A stretch of 32,064 bases of DNA from Fidelibacterota bacterium (GTDB lineage: Bacteria; Fidelibacterota; Fidelibacteria; Fidelibacterales; Fidelibacteraceae), in assembly GCA_028716785.1 (NCBI GenBank), contig JAQUPD010000025.1, positions 1 through 32,064 of the forward strand. Direction: 5' to 3'. The notes under the pieces were generated by a model that did no database searches, was not told the DNA's origin, and was given only the letters and a program-made list of their open reading frames with translations. Position numbers and translations under genes: made by a program. This document shows positions 24,526 through 32,064 of the stretch, piece after piece; the stretch's first letter is position 1, and each line of letters begins with the position of its first letter.

Positions 24526-25580
24526 GATTGCCTCATATTTTTCATCACTTCATGTATAATTTCTTTTTGCGTTGGCAGATTTCCCCCCATTCTGCCGTAA
24601 AAATAGACAGGCTTTCGGCCATTCACGACTAATTTAACATCATCGACCATTTGTCCGTTGTTGAGTTCAAAGACATTAAAAAATTTGAGGTTTCTTTTTA
24701 ATGTATAGTAATCGACAATGTTTTTGGGGAAGGGGAAGAGAGTAATAGGACGTAGCATTCCTACTGCAATGCCTTCTGCACGCATTTCATCTACCACTGA
24801 TTGGAGAAGGCGACTTATGATACCGAAGCCACAGAGAATAATTTCAGCATCGTCACAACAATAGGCTTCATATCGCACTTCTTTTTCTTCGATGATGGCA
24901 TATTTTTTTTGAAGTTTTTGATTGTGGATTTCTAAGCGATCAGCATCCAATTCAATAGATGAAATTAAATTTTCCCGCGTTTCGAGAGTGGCTTTTACAG
25001 CCCACTCTTTTTTGGGAAAGGTGGTAATAGGTGGGGGAAATTCGACGGGTTCCATCATTTGTCCAATGGTTCCATCCGCCAAAACAACCGTGGGATTTCG
25101 ATATTTATCTGCTAGGTCAAAGGCAAGCATGGTCAAATCACACATTTCCTGAGCACTATTGGGGGCTAGCACAATGAGTTTATAATTTCCATGCCCACCA
25201 CCCTTTACAATTTGATTATAATCCCCTTGTTCAGGCGCAATGTTTCCAAGTCCGGGACCCCCTCGACTCACATCAACAATAACACAAGGTAATTCTGCGC
25301 CAGCCAGATAAGAAATGCCTTCCATTTTTAAGCTAATACCTGGACTTGAGCTGGCTGTCATACATCGTACACCGCTGGAAGCGGCGCCATAAACCATATT
25401 AATCGCTCCAATTTCACTCTCTGCCTGTAGAAATGTCCCCCCAACTTTTGGGTATAAGAGAGCTGATCCCTCTGCGATTTCACTGGCAGGTGTTATGGGA
25501 TATCCAAAAAAATTTCGACATCCTGCAAGTAATGCACTATAAACAACAGCATTGTTTCCTTTTATTAATGCTTTTTTCAT
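24522..25580 (-). CDS. vorB: 2-oxoacid:ferredoxin oxidoreductase alpha subunit (VorB-like)
   Basis: Pyrimidine-domain subunit of the oxidoreductase. It starts [33 protein letters not shown] and contains [54 protein letters not shown] and [14 protein letters not shown], the pattern of VorB (2-oxoisovalerate type) proteins. At 352 residues it has normal VorB length. It follows the ferredoxin gene by seven bases and overlaps the beta-gamma gene. The gene symbol reflects sequence type only; substrate range has to be measured. In this context it would oxidise 2-oxoacids from valine, leucine and isoleucine made by transamination coupled to glutamate dehydrogenase. Confidence 0.9.
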   Translation of the reverse strand: MKKALIKGNNAVVYSALLAGCRNFFGYPITPASEIAEGSALLYPKVGGTFLQAESEIGAINMVYGAASSGVRCMTASSSPGISLKMEGISYLAGAELPCVIVDVSRGGPGLGNIAPEQGDYNQIVKGGGHGNYKLIVLAPNSAQEMCDLTMLAFDLADKYRNPTVVLADGTIGQMMEPVEFPPPITTFPKKEWAVKATLETRENLISSIELDADRLEIHNQKLQKKYAIIEEKEVRYEAYCCDDAEIILCGFGIISRLLQSVVDEMRAEGIAVGMLRPITLFPFPKNIVDYYTLKRNLKFFNVFELNNGQMVDDVKLVVNGRKPVYFYGRMGGNLPTQKEIIHEVMKNMRQS

Positions 25581-25587
25581 AAATACC

Positions 25588-25923
25588 TCATGGTATAGGA
25601 TTTAAACATTGGGTGCACAATATCACATCACTTCTTTTCTTTGGATGATAAACTTTTGTCTCCTTTTTACATGTTGGACACATGGCTTTTTCTTCCCATG
25701 TATCCCAACCCTTGAACACGGTAATTGCTCCAGGTTCAGGACATGTATAAAAGCAAATACCACAACCTGTGCATCTCTCCCCAATATACATGGCGGGTTT
25801 GTATCCCATGTGATTTAACGCGTTAGAAAGCGTAATAACATGAATAGGACACGCTTCAATACATAACTGACATCCTTTGCATTCAGCGGTATTAATGATC
25901 ACATGACCTTTTGATTCACTCAT
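25588..25923 (-). CDS. Ferredoxin-like delta subunit with two [4Fe-4S] sites and an extra zinc-ribbon tail
   Basis: A 111-residue electron-transfer subunit. Two CxxCxxCxxxCP motifs bind [4Fe-4S] clusters (Cys15, 18, 21, 25 and Cys51, 54, 57, 61). A third cysteine set, CxxC at 82-85 and CxxC at 103-106, forms a probable zinc ribbon or rubredoxin-like site not typical of PorD or VorD. ATG 25923 is chosen because AAAGGAGAAGCA precedes it; the open frame extends further to 25968 without a ribosome site. It lies between the CoA-transferase and the alpha subunit, in the same operon, and would pass electrons from the beta subunit to soluble ferredoxin. Confidence 0.9.
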   Translation of the reverse strand: MSESKGHVIINTAECKGCQLCIEACPIHVITLSNALNHMGYKPAMYIGERCTGCGICFYTCPEPGAITVFKGWDTWEEKAMCPTCKKETKVYHPKKRSDVILCTQCLNPIP

Positions 25924-25971
25924 TGCTTCTCCTTTTTTTCGTAGTGGATGGGTAAAAGTCTTAAGCAAATG

Positions 25972-27270
25972 CTAAACTTTTAAATTCCATTCCCATGCAG
26001 CCTTTTCCAAATCTTCTCTAAAGGTGGGATGAGCAATGTTTATAAGCGCTTTTGCCCGTTCACGAAGAGATTTTCCATGGACATAAGCTACGCCATATTC
26101 TGTAACAATATAGTGAACGTCGGCACGAGTTGTTGTAACGGAAGCACCTTTTTTTAGAAAAGGAACGATTCGACTGATAGTCCCACATTTTGCTGTTGAC
26201 GTAAGGGCAAGAATGGCTTTACCGCCAGGACTCATTTTTGCGCCGCGGAAAAAATCCACTTGCCCTCCAATACCACTAAAATTCATGATACCAATGCTAT
26301 CAGCACATATTTGTCCTGTAATATCTACTTCTAAGGCTGAATTTATTGCAACCATTTTTGGATTTTGAGCAATTACCCAGGGATTGTTGATGTATTCTTG
26401 ATTGTGAAATTCTACCAGAGGATTATCATCAATAAAATCAAAAAGACGACGGGATCCTAAGACAAATCCTGCCGTTATTTTGCCTCGGTGGAGTTTTTTT
26501 TGTGAGTTATTAATCACCCCATTTTTAACCAGTTCAATAACACCATCAGAAAACATTTCTGAATGGATTCCCAAATTCTTTTTATCGTACAGATGATTTA
26601 ATACAGCATCTGGAATCCCACCAATACCTGTCTGCATAGTTGCGCCATCTTCAATCAAATCTGCAATATATTGTCCGATTTTTGAAAATTCTTCCGACCC
26701 TGCAGGTTTTGGGAATTCAAAAATTTCTGTTTCTGCTTCAACAATAAAATCGAGATCATCCACATGAATAAATGTATTTCCATGGACACGAGGCATTTTA
26801 GGATTCACCTGGGCTATGATAATATCGGCAGTTTCGGTAGCCGCCCGTGTATGATCCAATGAAACACCAAAGCTGCAATAACCGTGGTCATCAGGCGGTG
26901 AAACCTGAATTAACGCCACATTTATTTTAATGTGGCCAGACCAAAAAAGATCAGACACTTCATGTAAAAAAATGGGGACAAAATCGCCACGACCTTCTTG
27001 AATGGCTTGGCGGACATTAGAACCTGAAAACAAACTCAAGGTTCGAAAATGCCCTTCCATCTCAGGCTTGGTATAAGCTGCTTTTCCTAACGTTAAAATA
27101 TGTACCATCGTAACATCTTTTAATTCGGATGCCCGTGAAACAAGGGCATCAATCAAATATTCGGGGACAGCACAATTGGAATGGACATACACCGTATCAC
27201 CTGATTTAACGGCTTTTACAGCCTCTTCGACTGGTGTGACTTTTGCATCATAACGTGTTTTCCAAGTCAT
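25972..27270 (-). CDS. Acetyl-CoA hydrolase/transferase-family CoA-transferase (4-hydroxybutyrate/butyrate type)
   Basis: Moves CoA between carboxylic acids, probably from the acyl-CoA made by the oxidoreductase to acetate or the reverse. The 432 residues show the class I signature: NVALIQVSPPDDHGYCSFGVSLD, IIAQVNPKMPRVHGNTFIHV, TMQTGIGGIPDAVL, and GIHSEMFSDGVIEL with the catalytic glutamate at 238, which agrees with the active-site Glu of the Clostridium aminobutyricum 4-hydroxybutyrate CoA-transferase. The C-terminal domain has SIGIMNFSGIGGQVDFFRGA and VTEYGVAYVHGKSLRERA. GGAG precedes the ATG. It is the first gene of the operon with the ferredoxin and oxidoreductase. Acetyl-CoA hydrolase or propionate/butyrate CoA-transferase activity is equally compatible. 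Confidence 0.92.
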   Translation of the reverse strand: MTWKTRYDAKVTPVEEAVKAVKSGDTVYVHSNCAVPEYLIDALVSRASELKDVTMVHILTLGKAAYTKPEMEGHFRTLSLFSGSNVRQAIQEGRGDFVPIFLHEVSDLFWSGHIKINVALIQVSPPDDHGYCSFGVSLDHTRAATETADIIIAQVNPKMPRVHGNTFIHVDDLDFIVEAETEIFEFPKPAGSEEFSKIGQYIADLIEDGATMQTGIGGIPDAVLNHLYDKKNLGIHSEMFSDGVIELVKNGVINNSQKKLHRGKITAGFVLGSRRLFDFIDDNPLVEFHNQEYINNPWVIAQNPKMVAINSALEVDITGQICADSIGIMNFSGIGGQVDFFRGAKMSPGGKAILALTSTAKCGTISRIVPFLKKGASVTTTRADVHYIVTEYGVAYVHGKSLRERAKALINIAHPTFREDLEKAAWEWNLKV

Positions 27271-27332
27271 GAGGCTACTCCATTCTTGGGTTTGTGTTTT
27301 TATGTTAATTCACGATGTCTCTATTAATATCC

Positions 27333-27348
27333 TTCAAAATTCGTGCCA
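27333..27348 (-). promoter_or_regulatory. Sigma-54-like promoter of the CoA-transferase/oxidoreductase operon
   Basis: Minus strand TGGCACG (27342-27348), four bases, then TTGAA (27333-27337). It agrees with the sigma-54 pattern TGGCACG-N4-TTGCW except for the C of the -12 GC. The element lies about 62 bases upstream of the CoA-transferase ATG and no good sigma-70 pair is apparent. The deviation at the -12 element makes this a candidate only. Confidence 0.4.
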
Positions 27349-27360
27349 AAAAATAAAGAC

Positions 27361-27375
27361 AGAAAGATCCTTTCT
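27361..27375 (-). terminator. Inverted repeat AGAAAG-3-CTTTCT, possible weak terminator of the PPDK-like gene
   Basis: A perfect 6-3-6 inverted repeat about 80 bases after the stop of the PPDK-N protein. On the minus strand it is followed by a T-rich stretch (GTCTTTATTTTTT), as in an intrinsic terminator, but the stem is A/T-rich. It also lies just upstream of the sigma-54-like element and could instead be a regulator site. Confidence 0.4.
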
Positions 27376-27455
27376 ATCGATATTCTTTTTAAAGGAGCTA
27401 TTAAAAATTCTCAAAAGTGATAAAAAGATGGAGAATATGAGAAGAACGTTTCTAT

Positions 27456-29765
27456 TTATTCAAGTGGGCTGATAAATCCAAGGGATTTTTGGTTGTCTCG
27501 ATCCATGTAAACATGAAAATACTGTCCTTGAAAACAGCGTGGTATTTGGTAAACTTTTAAAGCTTTTTCAAAATGCTTGTAAGTAGGTAAGAGAGATCCC
27601 AGCATGTTTTCACATGATTTAAAAACATCGGGATTAAAGGTAGTGGTTGGTAAATCGGGATAAATGGGTAAATAAAAAATATTGGCTTCCACTAAATCCT
27701 GGAAAAAATGTGTCCCATACGATACTTCAGGAGTATAACCTCCCGATTCTCTCGCAATTTCGATAATCATTTTTGTTTTATTGATATCGGAATAATGGGT
27801 AGGGATTCCCAATTCAATATGGCTGCTACCCCATCGCCCTGGCCCTAAAAGAATAAATCGTTTTGCTTCAAGAAGGCGATTTAGCTTACCAATAACTCGG
27901 GCTAACAGAAATTTATCATTATGAGGGATTTCATTATAATCCAAGGGATCGCAGTAAATGATATACTCTATATTTTTTAAAACCCCGGAAGGAACATCTC
28001 GTTCTGTATGGAAAAAAATCTTTCCTTGAGGAATATTTTCAGGAATTTTAATTTTTTCTTCGCGGAAATGGCTAACAAGGGGCCGGCACTGAAGAAGGTA
28101 AAATTTTTTATTTGCATAGGCAAATTCCAAATCTACAGGAGAGTTATAGGCTTTTTCTAATTTTTTTAGCATCCGGGACATTAATTCTGGGAATTTTTGT
28201 TCTTTTAACAAATTATTAAAGGTAATGACGGGTGTTCCTTCTTGGGGATTATAGATATAAGTGCCTATAGGATCAAAGATATCATCATCCTTATATATAC
28301 TGATAACTTTAGAGAGTTCTGGGGTTTTTATTTTATCTAAAATTTCATCCAATCTCAAGGTAACAAACGTATTGGATTTCAAGTCGATAACGTCGACATT
28401 TTTTTGGGAATAAACTTTAATTTCTTTTGGAGTAGATTCGGGGCGAAGCATCGGCTTTGTGAGTCCAATCATACGAGGATAATCACTTACCCTGTCAACA
28501 GCACGTGTTCCCATACCAAACACAAGCCGCACGAGGCCGTCTTCATACTTTATTTGTTTTGTCCACCGATATTCATTTCTTCCAAAGGCAACACCAGCCC
28601 AAAGGGGGAAAAAGTAATCGCCAAATTGTTCACCAACTACCTTTTGAATGAGGATAGCAATGCTCTCAAAATAATCCAACAGATCATGTTCTTTTCGGTA
28701 TTCAAGGGTATCAGGACTAAATCCTGAGCTATACACTTCACCAATTGCTGCAATTAACGACGAAAGCCTTTTATTCAGGGAACCTTGATTTGCTAAAAAG
28801 ATACTATCATATTTTCCTGAAAAGGATGTCTCAAAATTATCTTCTAACAGGGAACTACTACGAACAATGAGTGGAACTTCACCAACTTTTTCAAGAAGGT
28901 TCCGTAATTGCCGTTTAATGACTGGCGGAAAATCTGCATTTTTAAATAATTCTCGGATAAGGGGATATTCATCCTGGATTTCTTCCATGCTCTTATATTT
29001 TTGATTTTGATATTCTACGAATCCATTATAAGCAAGGAAATCCTCAAAAACATCTGTCCGCAAATAATAGGATTCAGGAACATGAACATGTTCTCGAAAA
29101 TATTCATAATCTGTTTCATCGGTATATTCTGTTGTAAGAATTTTATAGGCAAGAATAAGTCCTGCTGCTTTTCCTCCAATTTTACCAGATCCTGTTTCAG
29201 AGCCGAGGGTATGTTTTATGATGGGATCAAGATCGGTGATCCGAATATATTTACGAGCAATACGAATAAACTGAAGATTATCACTAATAAAATTTTTCAA
29301 CAAGGCAACCCGAATACCTGTAGCCATGGAGAGAGGAATAGGTTCTGCTTCGGGAAGATTGCAAAACTCGTGGACTTTTTCTGCAAGAAGCCAAAATGAA
29401 ACGCCAGGAAGATTTGCAATATTTTCCAAGGCAAAAGCTTTTTCTGTTTTGGATATGTAATTCACAACACGATCAATTTCTTCTGGAGTAAAATGTTCGG
29501 AGGCATATTTAATCACCATTTGGCGAATGAATTCTTTTTCTTTTTTGTCCCACTGGGGGACAATTCCAGCGTTTGGATTATATCTTTTTTTCTCATTAAC
29601 ACGAGGGCTTGATTGAGCCATTTCACGACTTTGTTTATAGATTTTATCAATAGAAACAATCTTTTGATTATGCAATTGAATTAAAAGATTTTGGATAATT
29701 TTTTCTGCTAACGCTGGATTTTTTTTGAGAACACTTTTTAGGTGTTCATACGTTTCTTGTTGCAC
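27456..29765 (-). CDS. PEP/pyruvate-binding (PPDK-N, ATP-grasp) domain protein without a swivelling domain
   Basis: A 769-residue cytosolic protein of unclear function. Residues about 1-190 are helical and not recognised. An ATP-grasp domain of the pyruvate phosphate dikinase/PEP synthase type spans about 190-565: KIGGKAAGLILA, VRSSSLLED (301-309), SFSGKYDSIF and DLEFAYANKKFYLLQCRPL. Then about 575-769 forms another domain with FILLGPGRWGSS (637-648) and YGTHFFQDL (683-691). The central phospho-histidine domain (GGxTxH) and the PEP-binding TIM barrel of true dikinases are absent, so it cannot run the whole reaction by itself. Similar orphan proteins exist in FCB bacteria, without known function. 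The start is GTG 29765 with AAAGGAG upstream. A regulatory or ligase-like role is possible. Confidence 0.85.
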   Translation of the reverse strand: MQQETYEHLKSVLKKNPALAEKIIQNLLIQLHNQKIVSIDKIYKQSREMAQSSPRVNEKKRYNPNAGIVPQWDKKEKEFIRQMVIKYASEHFTPEEIDRVVNYISKTEKAFALENIANLPGVSFWLLAEKVHEFCNLPEAEPIPLSMATGIRVALLKNFISDNLQFIRIARKYIRITDLDPIIKHTLGSETGSGKIGGKAAGLILAYKILTTEYTDETDYEYFREHVHVPESYYLRTDVFEDFLAYNGFVEYQNQKYKSMEEIQDEYPLIRELFKNADFPPVIKRQLRNLLEKVGEVPLIVRSSSLLEDNFETSFSGKYDSIFLANQGSLNKRLSSLIAAIGEVYSSGFSPDTLEYRKEHDLLDYFESIAILIQKVVGEQFGDYFFPLWAGVAFGRNEYRWTKQIKYEDGLVRLVFGMGTRAVDRVSDYPRMIGLTKPMLRPESTPKEIKVYSQKNVDVIDLKSNTFVTLRLDEILDKIKTPELSKVISIYKDDDIFDPIGTYIYNPQEGTPVITFNNLLKEQKFPELMSRMLKKLEKAYNSPVDLEFAYANKKFYLLQCRPLVSHFREEKIKIPENIPQGKIFFHTERDVPSGVLKNIEYIIYCDPLDYNEIPHNDKFLLARVIGKLNRLLEAKRFILLGPGRWGSSHIELGIPTHYSDINKTKMIIEIARESGGYTPEVSYGTHFFQDLVEANIFYLPIYPDLPTTTFNPDVFKSCENMLGSLLPTYKHFEKALKVYQIPRCFQGQYFHVYMDRDNQKSLGFISPLE

Positions 29766-29818
29766 ACGAAAAATCTCCTTTTTTTAATTTACACAAGTCG
29801 TGGGAGAAAAAGAGGGAT

Positions 29819-29843
29819 AAAAAAAGGGTGCATTTGAGCACCC
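29819..29843 (-). terminator. Intrinsic terminator of glutamate dehydrogenase
   Basis: Minus strand GGGTGC-TCAAAT-GCACCC, a perfect 6 bp G/C-rich stem with a six-base loop, followed immediately by seven T residues (29819-29825). It lies 24 bases after the gdh stop. Confidence 0.92.
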
Positions 29844-29866
29844 TCTTAATTTTATTTTTTGCAGGA

Positions 29867-31129
29867 TTAGATCCATCCCCGCAATTTTGCAGCTCGGGCA
29901 ACTCTGGCAACAGCTACCATATACGCTGCTTTTCGCATATCAACTTTTTTTTCATATTTGCAATACATATCATAAACTGCTTTGAAGGCAGATGTCATCT
30001 TTTGATCGAGACGTTCATTCACTTCATTTTCTTCCCAGTAAAAGTTGTAAGAATTTTGAACCTGTTCAAAATAAGAAACCGTTACCCCTCCAGAATTAGC
30101 CAGAAAATCGGGAATAACAAGTTTCCCATTTTTAAATAAAATGGCGTCGGCTTCGGGTGTTGTTGGTCCATTTGCTAATTCGACAATCATAGGTGCTTTG
30201 ATGTTAGAAGCATTTTCTTCGGTAATTTGGCTTTCAAGGGCGGCAGGAATAAGAATATCAACATCCATTTCAAAGATATCCATAGGATTATCAAAAGACT
30301 TCATGCCAGCTTCTGTATAGCCTTTAAGGGAGCCATGTTTTCCCACATAATCAAACATGGCATGGGTATCAAAACCATCTACCTTGTAATATGCCCCGCT
30401 AATGTCAGAAATTCCAACAATTTTACAGCCAGCTTCTTTAAAGAGAATCCCTGCCCAACCGCCAACATTTCCAAAGCCTTGTAAAGCAACAGTTTTGCCT
30501 GCAAGCGACATTCCTTGAGTTTTTGCAGCTTCACGGGCGATAAATAATCCTCCTCGCGCTGTAGCTGAAGCACGACCTTTTGATCCGCCAATATCAAGTG
30601 GTTTCCCTGTAATAACACCAGGAGCACTTTCTCCTTTTATTTTTTCATATTCATCCATCATCCAGCTCATAATCTGGGGTGTTGTAGAAACATCCGGTGC
30701 TGGAACATCGACGGTGGGTCCAATATCTTTGGCAATGGCACCAATATATGCCCGGGCGAGTCTCTCTTTTTCTGTTTCAGACAATTCTTGAGGATTGCAG
30801 GTTACGCCACCCTTTCCACCTCCTAAAGGTATATCAACAACTGCAGTTTTCCATGTCATCCATGCTGCTAAAGCTCTTACAGTATCGATAGTTTCGTCCG
30901 GATGCCACCGCAAGCCTCCTTTTGTAGGACCAAGGGCGCGGTTATATTGCACACGATACCCTTTGAAAACTTTGATAGTACCATCATCCATTCGGACAGG
31001 AAGAGTAACCACAATCTCTTTTTGTGGCCACCGTAAAAATTCACGGGTGGATTGATCCAATCCTAAAAGCTCACACGCTTCATCCAATTGCCGTTGAGCC
31101 ATTTCGAAAATGTTTTGTTTTTTAGACAT
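29867..31129 (-). CDS. gdhA: Glutamate dehydrogenase (hexameric type)
   Basis: Interconverts glutamate and 2-oxoglutarate plus ammonium with NAD(P). In an amino-acid fermenter it usually deaminates glutamate to regenerate the transamination acceptor. The 420 residues include the substrate domain with [16 protein letters not shown] (Lys70), [11 protein letters not shown] (Lys94), GGGKGGV with catalytic Lys106, and PAPDVST; the nucleotide-binding domain has [10 protein letters not shown] (218-223 for the glycine motif). Coenzyme preference cannot be decided. ATG 31129 is chosen because GGAGG lies five bases upstream; the ATG four codons earlier lies within that ribosome site. It is 52 bases downstream of the Cys/Met enzyme, perhaps co-transcribed, and ends at a strong terminator. 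Confidence 0.95.
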   Translation of the reverse strand: MSKKQNIFEMAQRQLDEACELLGLDQSTREFLRWPQKEIVVTLPVRMDDGTIKVFKGYRVQYNRALGPTKGGLRWHPDETIDTVRALAAWMTWKTAVVDIPLGGGKGGVTCNPQELSETEKERLARAYIGAIAKDIGPTVDVPAPDVSTTPQIMSWMMDEYEKIKGESAPGVITGKPLDIGGSKGRASATARGGLFIAREAAKTQGMSLAGKTVALQGFGNVGGWAGILFKEAGCKIVGISDISGAYYKVDGFDTHAMFDYVGKHGSLKGYTEAGMKSFDNPMDIFEMDVDILIPAALESQITEENASNIKAPMIVELANGPTTPEADAILFKNGKLVIPDFLANSGGVTVSYFEQVQNSYNFYWEENEVNERLDQKMTSAFKAVYDMYCKYEKKVDMRKAAYMVAVARVARAAKLRGWI

Positions 31130-31181
31130 TCTTTCCTCCATTTATATTTCTCGTTCTGAAGCCAGAATTCAACGTTTAGAC

Positions 31182-32064
31182 TTATATTTTTAAAGCTTGA
31201 TCAAGATCTTGTATTAAATCGTCAACATGCTCGAGTCCAATGGATAAGCGTATTAATCCCGGATGAATCCCTGCAGCTTCCAATTCACAATCGTTCAAAG
31301 CCGAATGCGTAATTGAGGCAGGATGTTGAATTAATGAATCACATTCTCCCAGGGATACAGCCCGTGTAAATAGCTGGGTCCGATTGATAACGTGCATTCC
31401 CATTTCCTTATCGGAAACTTCAAAAGAAACAACACCACCAAACCCCGACATTTGTCGACATGCAATATCATACCCTGGATGGTCTGGTAGACCTGGATAA
31501 TAAACCCTTTTTACACGGGGATGGTCATGAAGAAACTTGGCAATTTTTAATGCATTTTTTTCATGTCGCTCCATACGTACGGATAATGTTTTTATTCCTC
31601 GAAGAAGCAACCATGCATCAAAAGGACTAATTATGGGGCCATATCGGCATACTATCTTTTCGTGGATTTCATCCATCAACACCTTTTTACCGGTTACAAT
31701 ACCTGCAATTACATCCCCATGACCACAAAGATATTTTGTGGCACTGTGGACAACAATATCTACACCTAACGCCGCAGGTTGCTGAAAAATAGGCGTTGCA
31801 AATGTATTATCAATCATTACAGGAATATTTTTTTCATGGGCAATAGAGCATACAACCTCAATATCAACGATTCCTAACGTAGGATTGGAGGGGGATTCAA
31901 GATAAATCAAATCAAAATTTTCTTTTTCAAGATGCCACTTAAATGTGTCGGGATGATCATTTTCTACAATAACAGTTTTAATATCTCTTTCCGGGAAAGA
32001 GCGGGTTAAAAGACTATGGGTTCCTCCATAAAGGGTATGACTTGCTAAAATTTTCCCACTTTTG
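31182..32064 (-). CDS. Cys/Met metabolism PLP-dependent enzyme (5' end beyond the right edge)
   Basis: Fold-type I PLP enzyme of the cystathionine gamma-synthase/gamma-lyase, O-acetylhomoserine sulfhydrylase and methionine gamma-lyase family. The open frame reaches the window edge, so about 294 C-terminal residues are present and about 90-100 are missing. Visible: LYGGTHSLLTR, YLESPSNPTLGIVDI, MIDNTFATPIFQQPAALGVDIVVHSATKYLCGHGDVIAG with the PLP-binding Lys in SATKY, LDDCE-type region GECDSLIQHPASITHS and LIRLSIGLEHVDDLIQDLDQAL. The position that is Cys in classical methionine gamma-lyases (YGCT) is Gly here (YGGT), which disfavours a typical lyase of that kind. The gdh neighbour suggests amino-acid breakdown; which reaction it catalyses is open. 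Confidence 0.9.
   Translation of the reverse strand, partial: KSGKILASHTLYGGTHSLLTRSFPERDIKTVIVENDHPDTFKWHLEKENFDLIYLESPSNPTLGIVDIEVVCSIAHEKNIPVMIDNTFATPIFQQPAALGVDIVVHSATKYLCGHGDVIAGIVTGKKVLMDEIHEKIVCRYGPIISPFDAWLLLRGIKTLSVRMERHEKNALKIAKFLHDHPRVKRVYYPGLPDHPGYDIACRQMSGFGGVVSFEVSDKEMGMHVINRTQLFTRAVSLGECDSLIQHPASITHSALNDCELEAAGIHPGLIRLSIGLEHVDDLIQDLDQALKI

Noticed and set aside
27269-27472. 67-codon plus-strand frame in the gap before the CoA-transferase
   Set aside because: It overlaps the CoA-transferase ribosome site, the sigma-54-like element and the inverted repeat, has no Shine-Dalgarno, and runs into the end of the neighbouring gene.
28404-29399. Plus-strand frames of 107 and 132 codons inside the PPDK-like gene
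   Set aside because: They are antisense to a well supported coding frame, lack ribosome sites and give low-complexity Phe/Ile/Ser-rich translations.
31130-31181. Inverted repeat TTCTG-GCTT-CAGAA between the PLP enzyme and gdh as a terminator
   Set aside because: The stem is only 5 bp and no T-run follows; it may be chance, and the two genes may be co-transcribed.
1-32064. tRNA, rRNA, CRISPR arrays, insertion sequences, prophage or integration sites
   Set aside because: Read through both strands without seeing cloverleaf-like sets, spaced direct repeats, transposase or integrase motifs, or terminal repeats. A covariance or repeat search would settle any weak case.

Overview
The window is a compact, low-GC (A/T-rich) bacterial chromosome segment coding on both strands, with short gaps, many 4-26 bp gene overlaps, a mix of genes with strong AGGAGG-type ribosome sites and genes with none, and no mobile element, RNA gene or CRISPR array that I can see. 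Gene content suggests a strictly fermentative anaerobe that lives on amino acids: glutamate dehydrogenase, a 2-oxoacid:ferredoxin oxidoreductase of the branched-chain type, a CoA-transferase, phosphotransacetylase and a Cys/Met lyase-family enzyme lie within one window. Protein features (SKxD G4 motif in ObgE, a DUF3098-like small membrane protein, a swivel-less PPDK-N protein, hrcA-grpE-dnaJ without dnaK) would fit the FCB superphylum (for example Cloacimonadota or Marinimicrobia relatives), but that placement is inference.

Positions 1-4611, minus strand: the tryptophan operon, read as promoter, 30-residue leader peptide with two adjacent Trp codons, a complete attenuator, then trpE, trpG, trpD, trpC and a trpF that runs off the left edge. 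The attenuator can be folded by eye into 1:2, 2:3 and 3:4 structures.

Positions 4842-19527, plus strand: a triple-PAS histidine kinase, plsX, then a promoter and the long run hrcA-grpE-dnaJ-comEA-like-unknown-PilM-like-PilN/PilO-like-rsmD-coaD-pta-fmdB-obgE-dprA-ispG. The four genes between dnaJ and rsmD look like a divergent, membrane-anchored DNA-uptake or type IV pilus-assembly module; together with dprA they suggest natural transformation. This is the most interesting poorly described part of the window.

Positions 19658-22487, plus strand: a small two-helix membrane protein, then an overlapping trio of HAD phosphatase, GNAT acetyltransferase and MFS transporter. It meets a convergent universal stress gene tail to tail with a 6 bp overlap.

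Positions 22482-32064, minus strand: uspA-like gene with its own promoter; the CoA-transferase/ferredoxin/alpha/beta-gamma oxidoreductase operon with a sigma-54-like promoter and a terminator; a large PPDK-N-domain protein lacking the phospho-histidine domain; glutamate dehydrogenase with a strong terminator; and a partial Cys/Met PLP enzyme cut by the right edge. These genes together would deaminate amino acids, oxidise the 2-oxoacids to acyl-CoA with reduced ferredoxin, and release the acid by CoA transfer.
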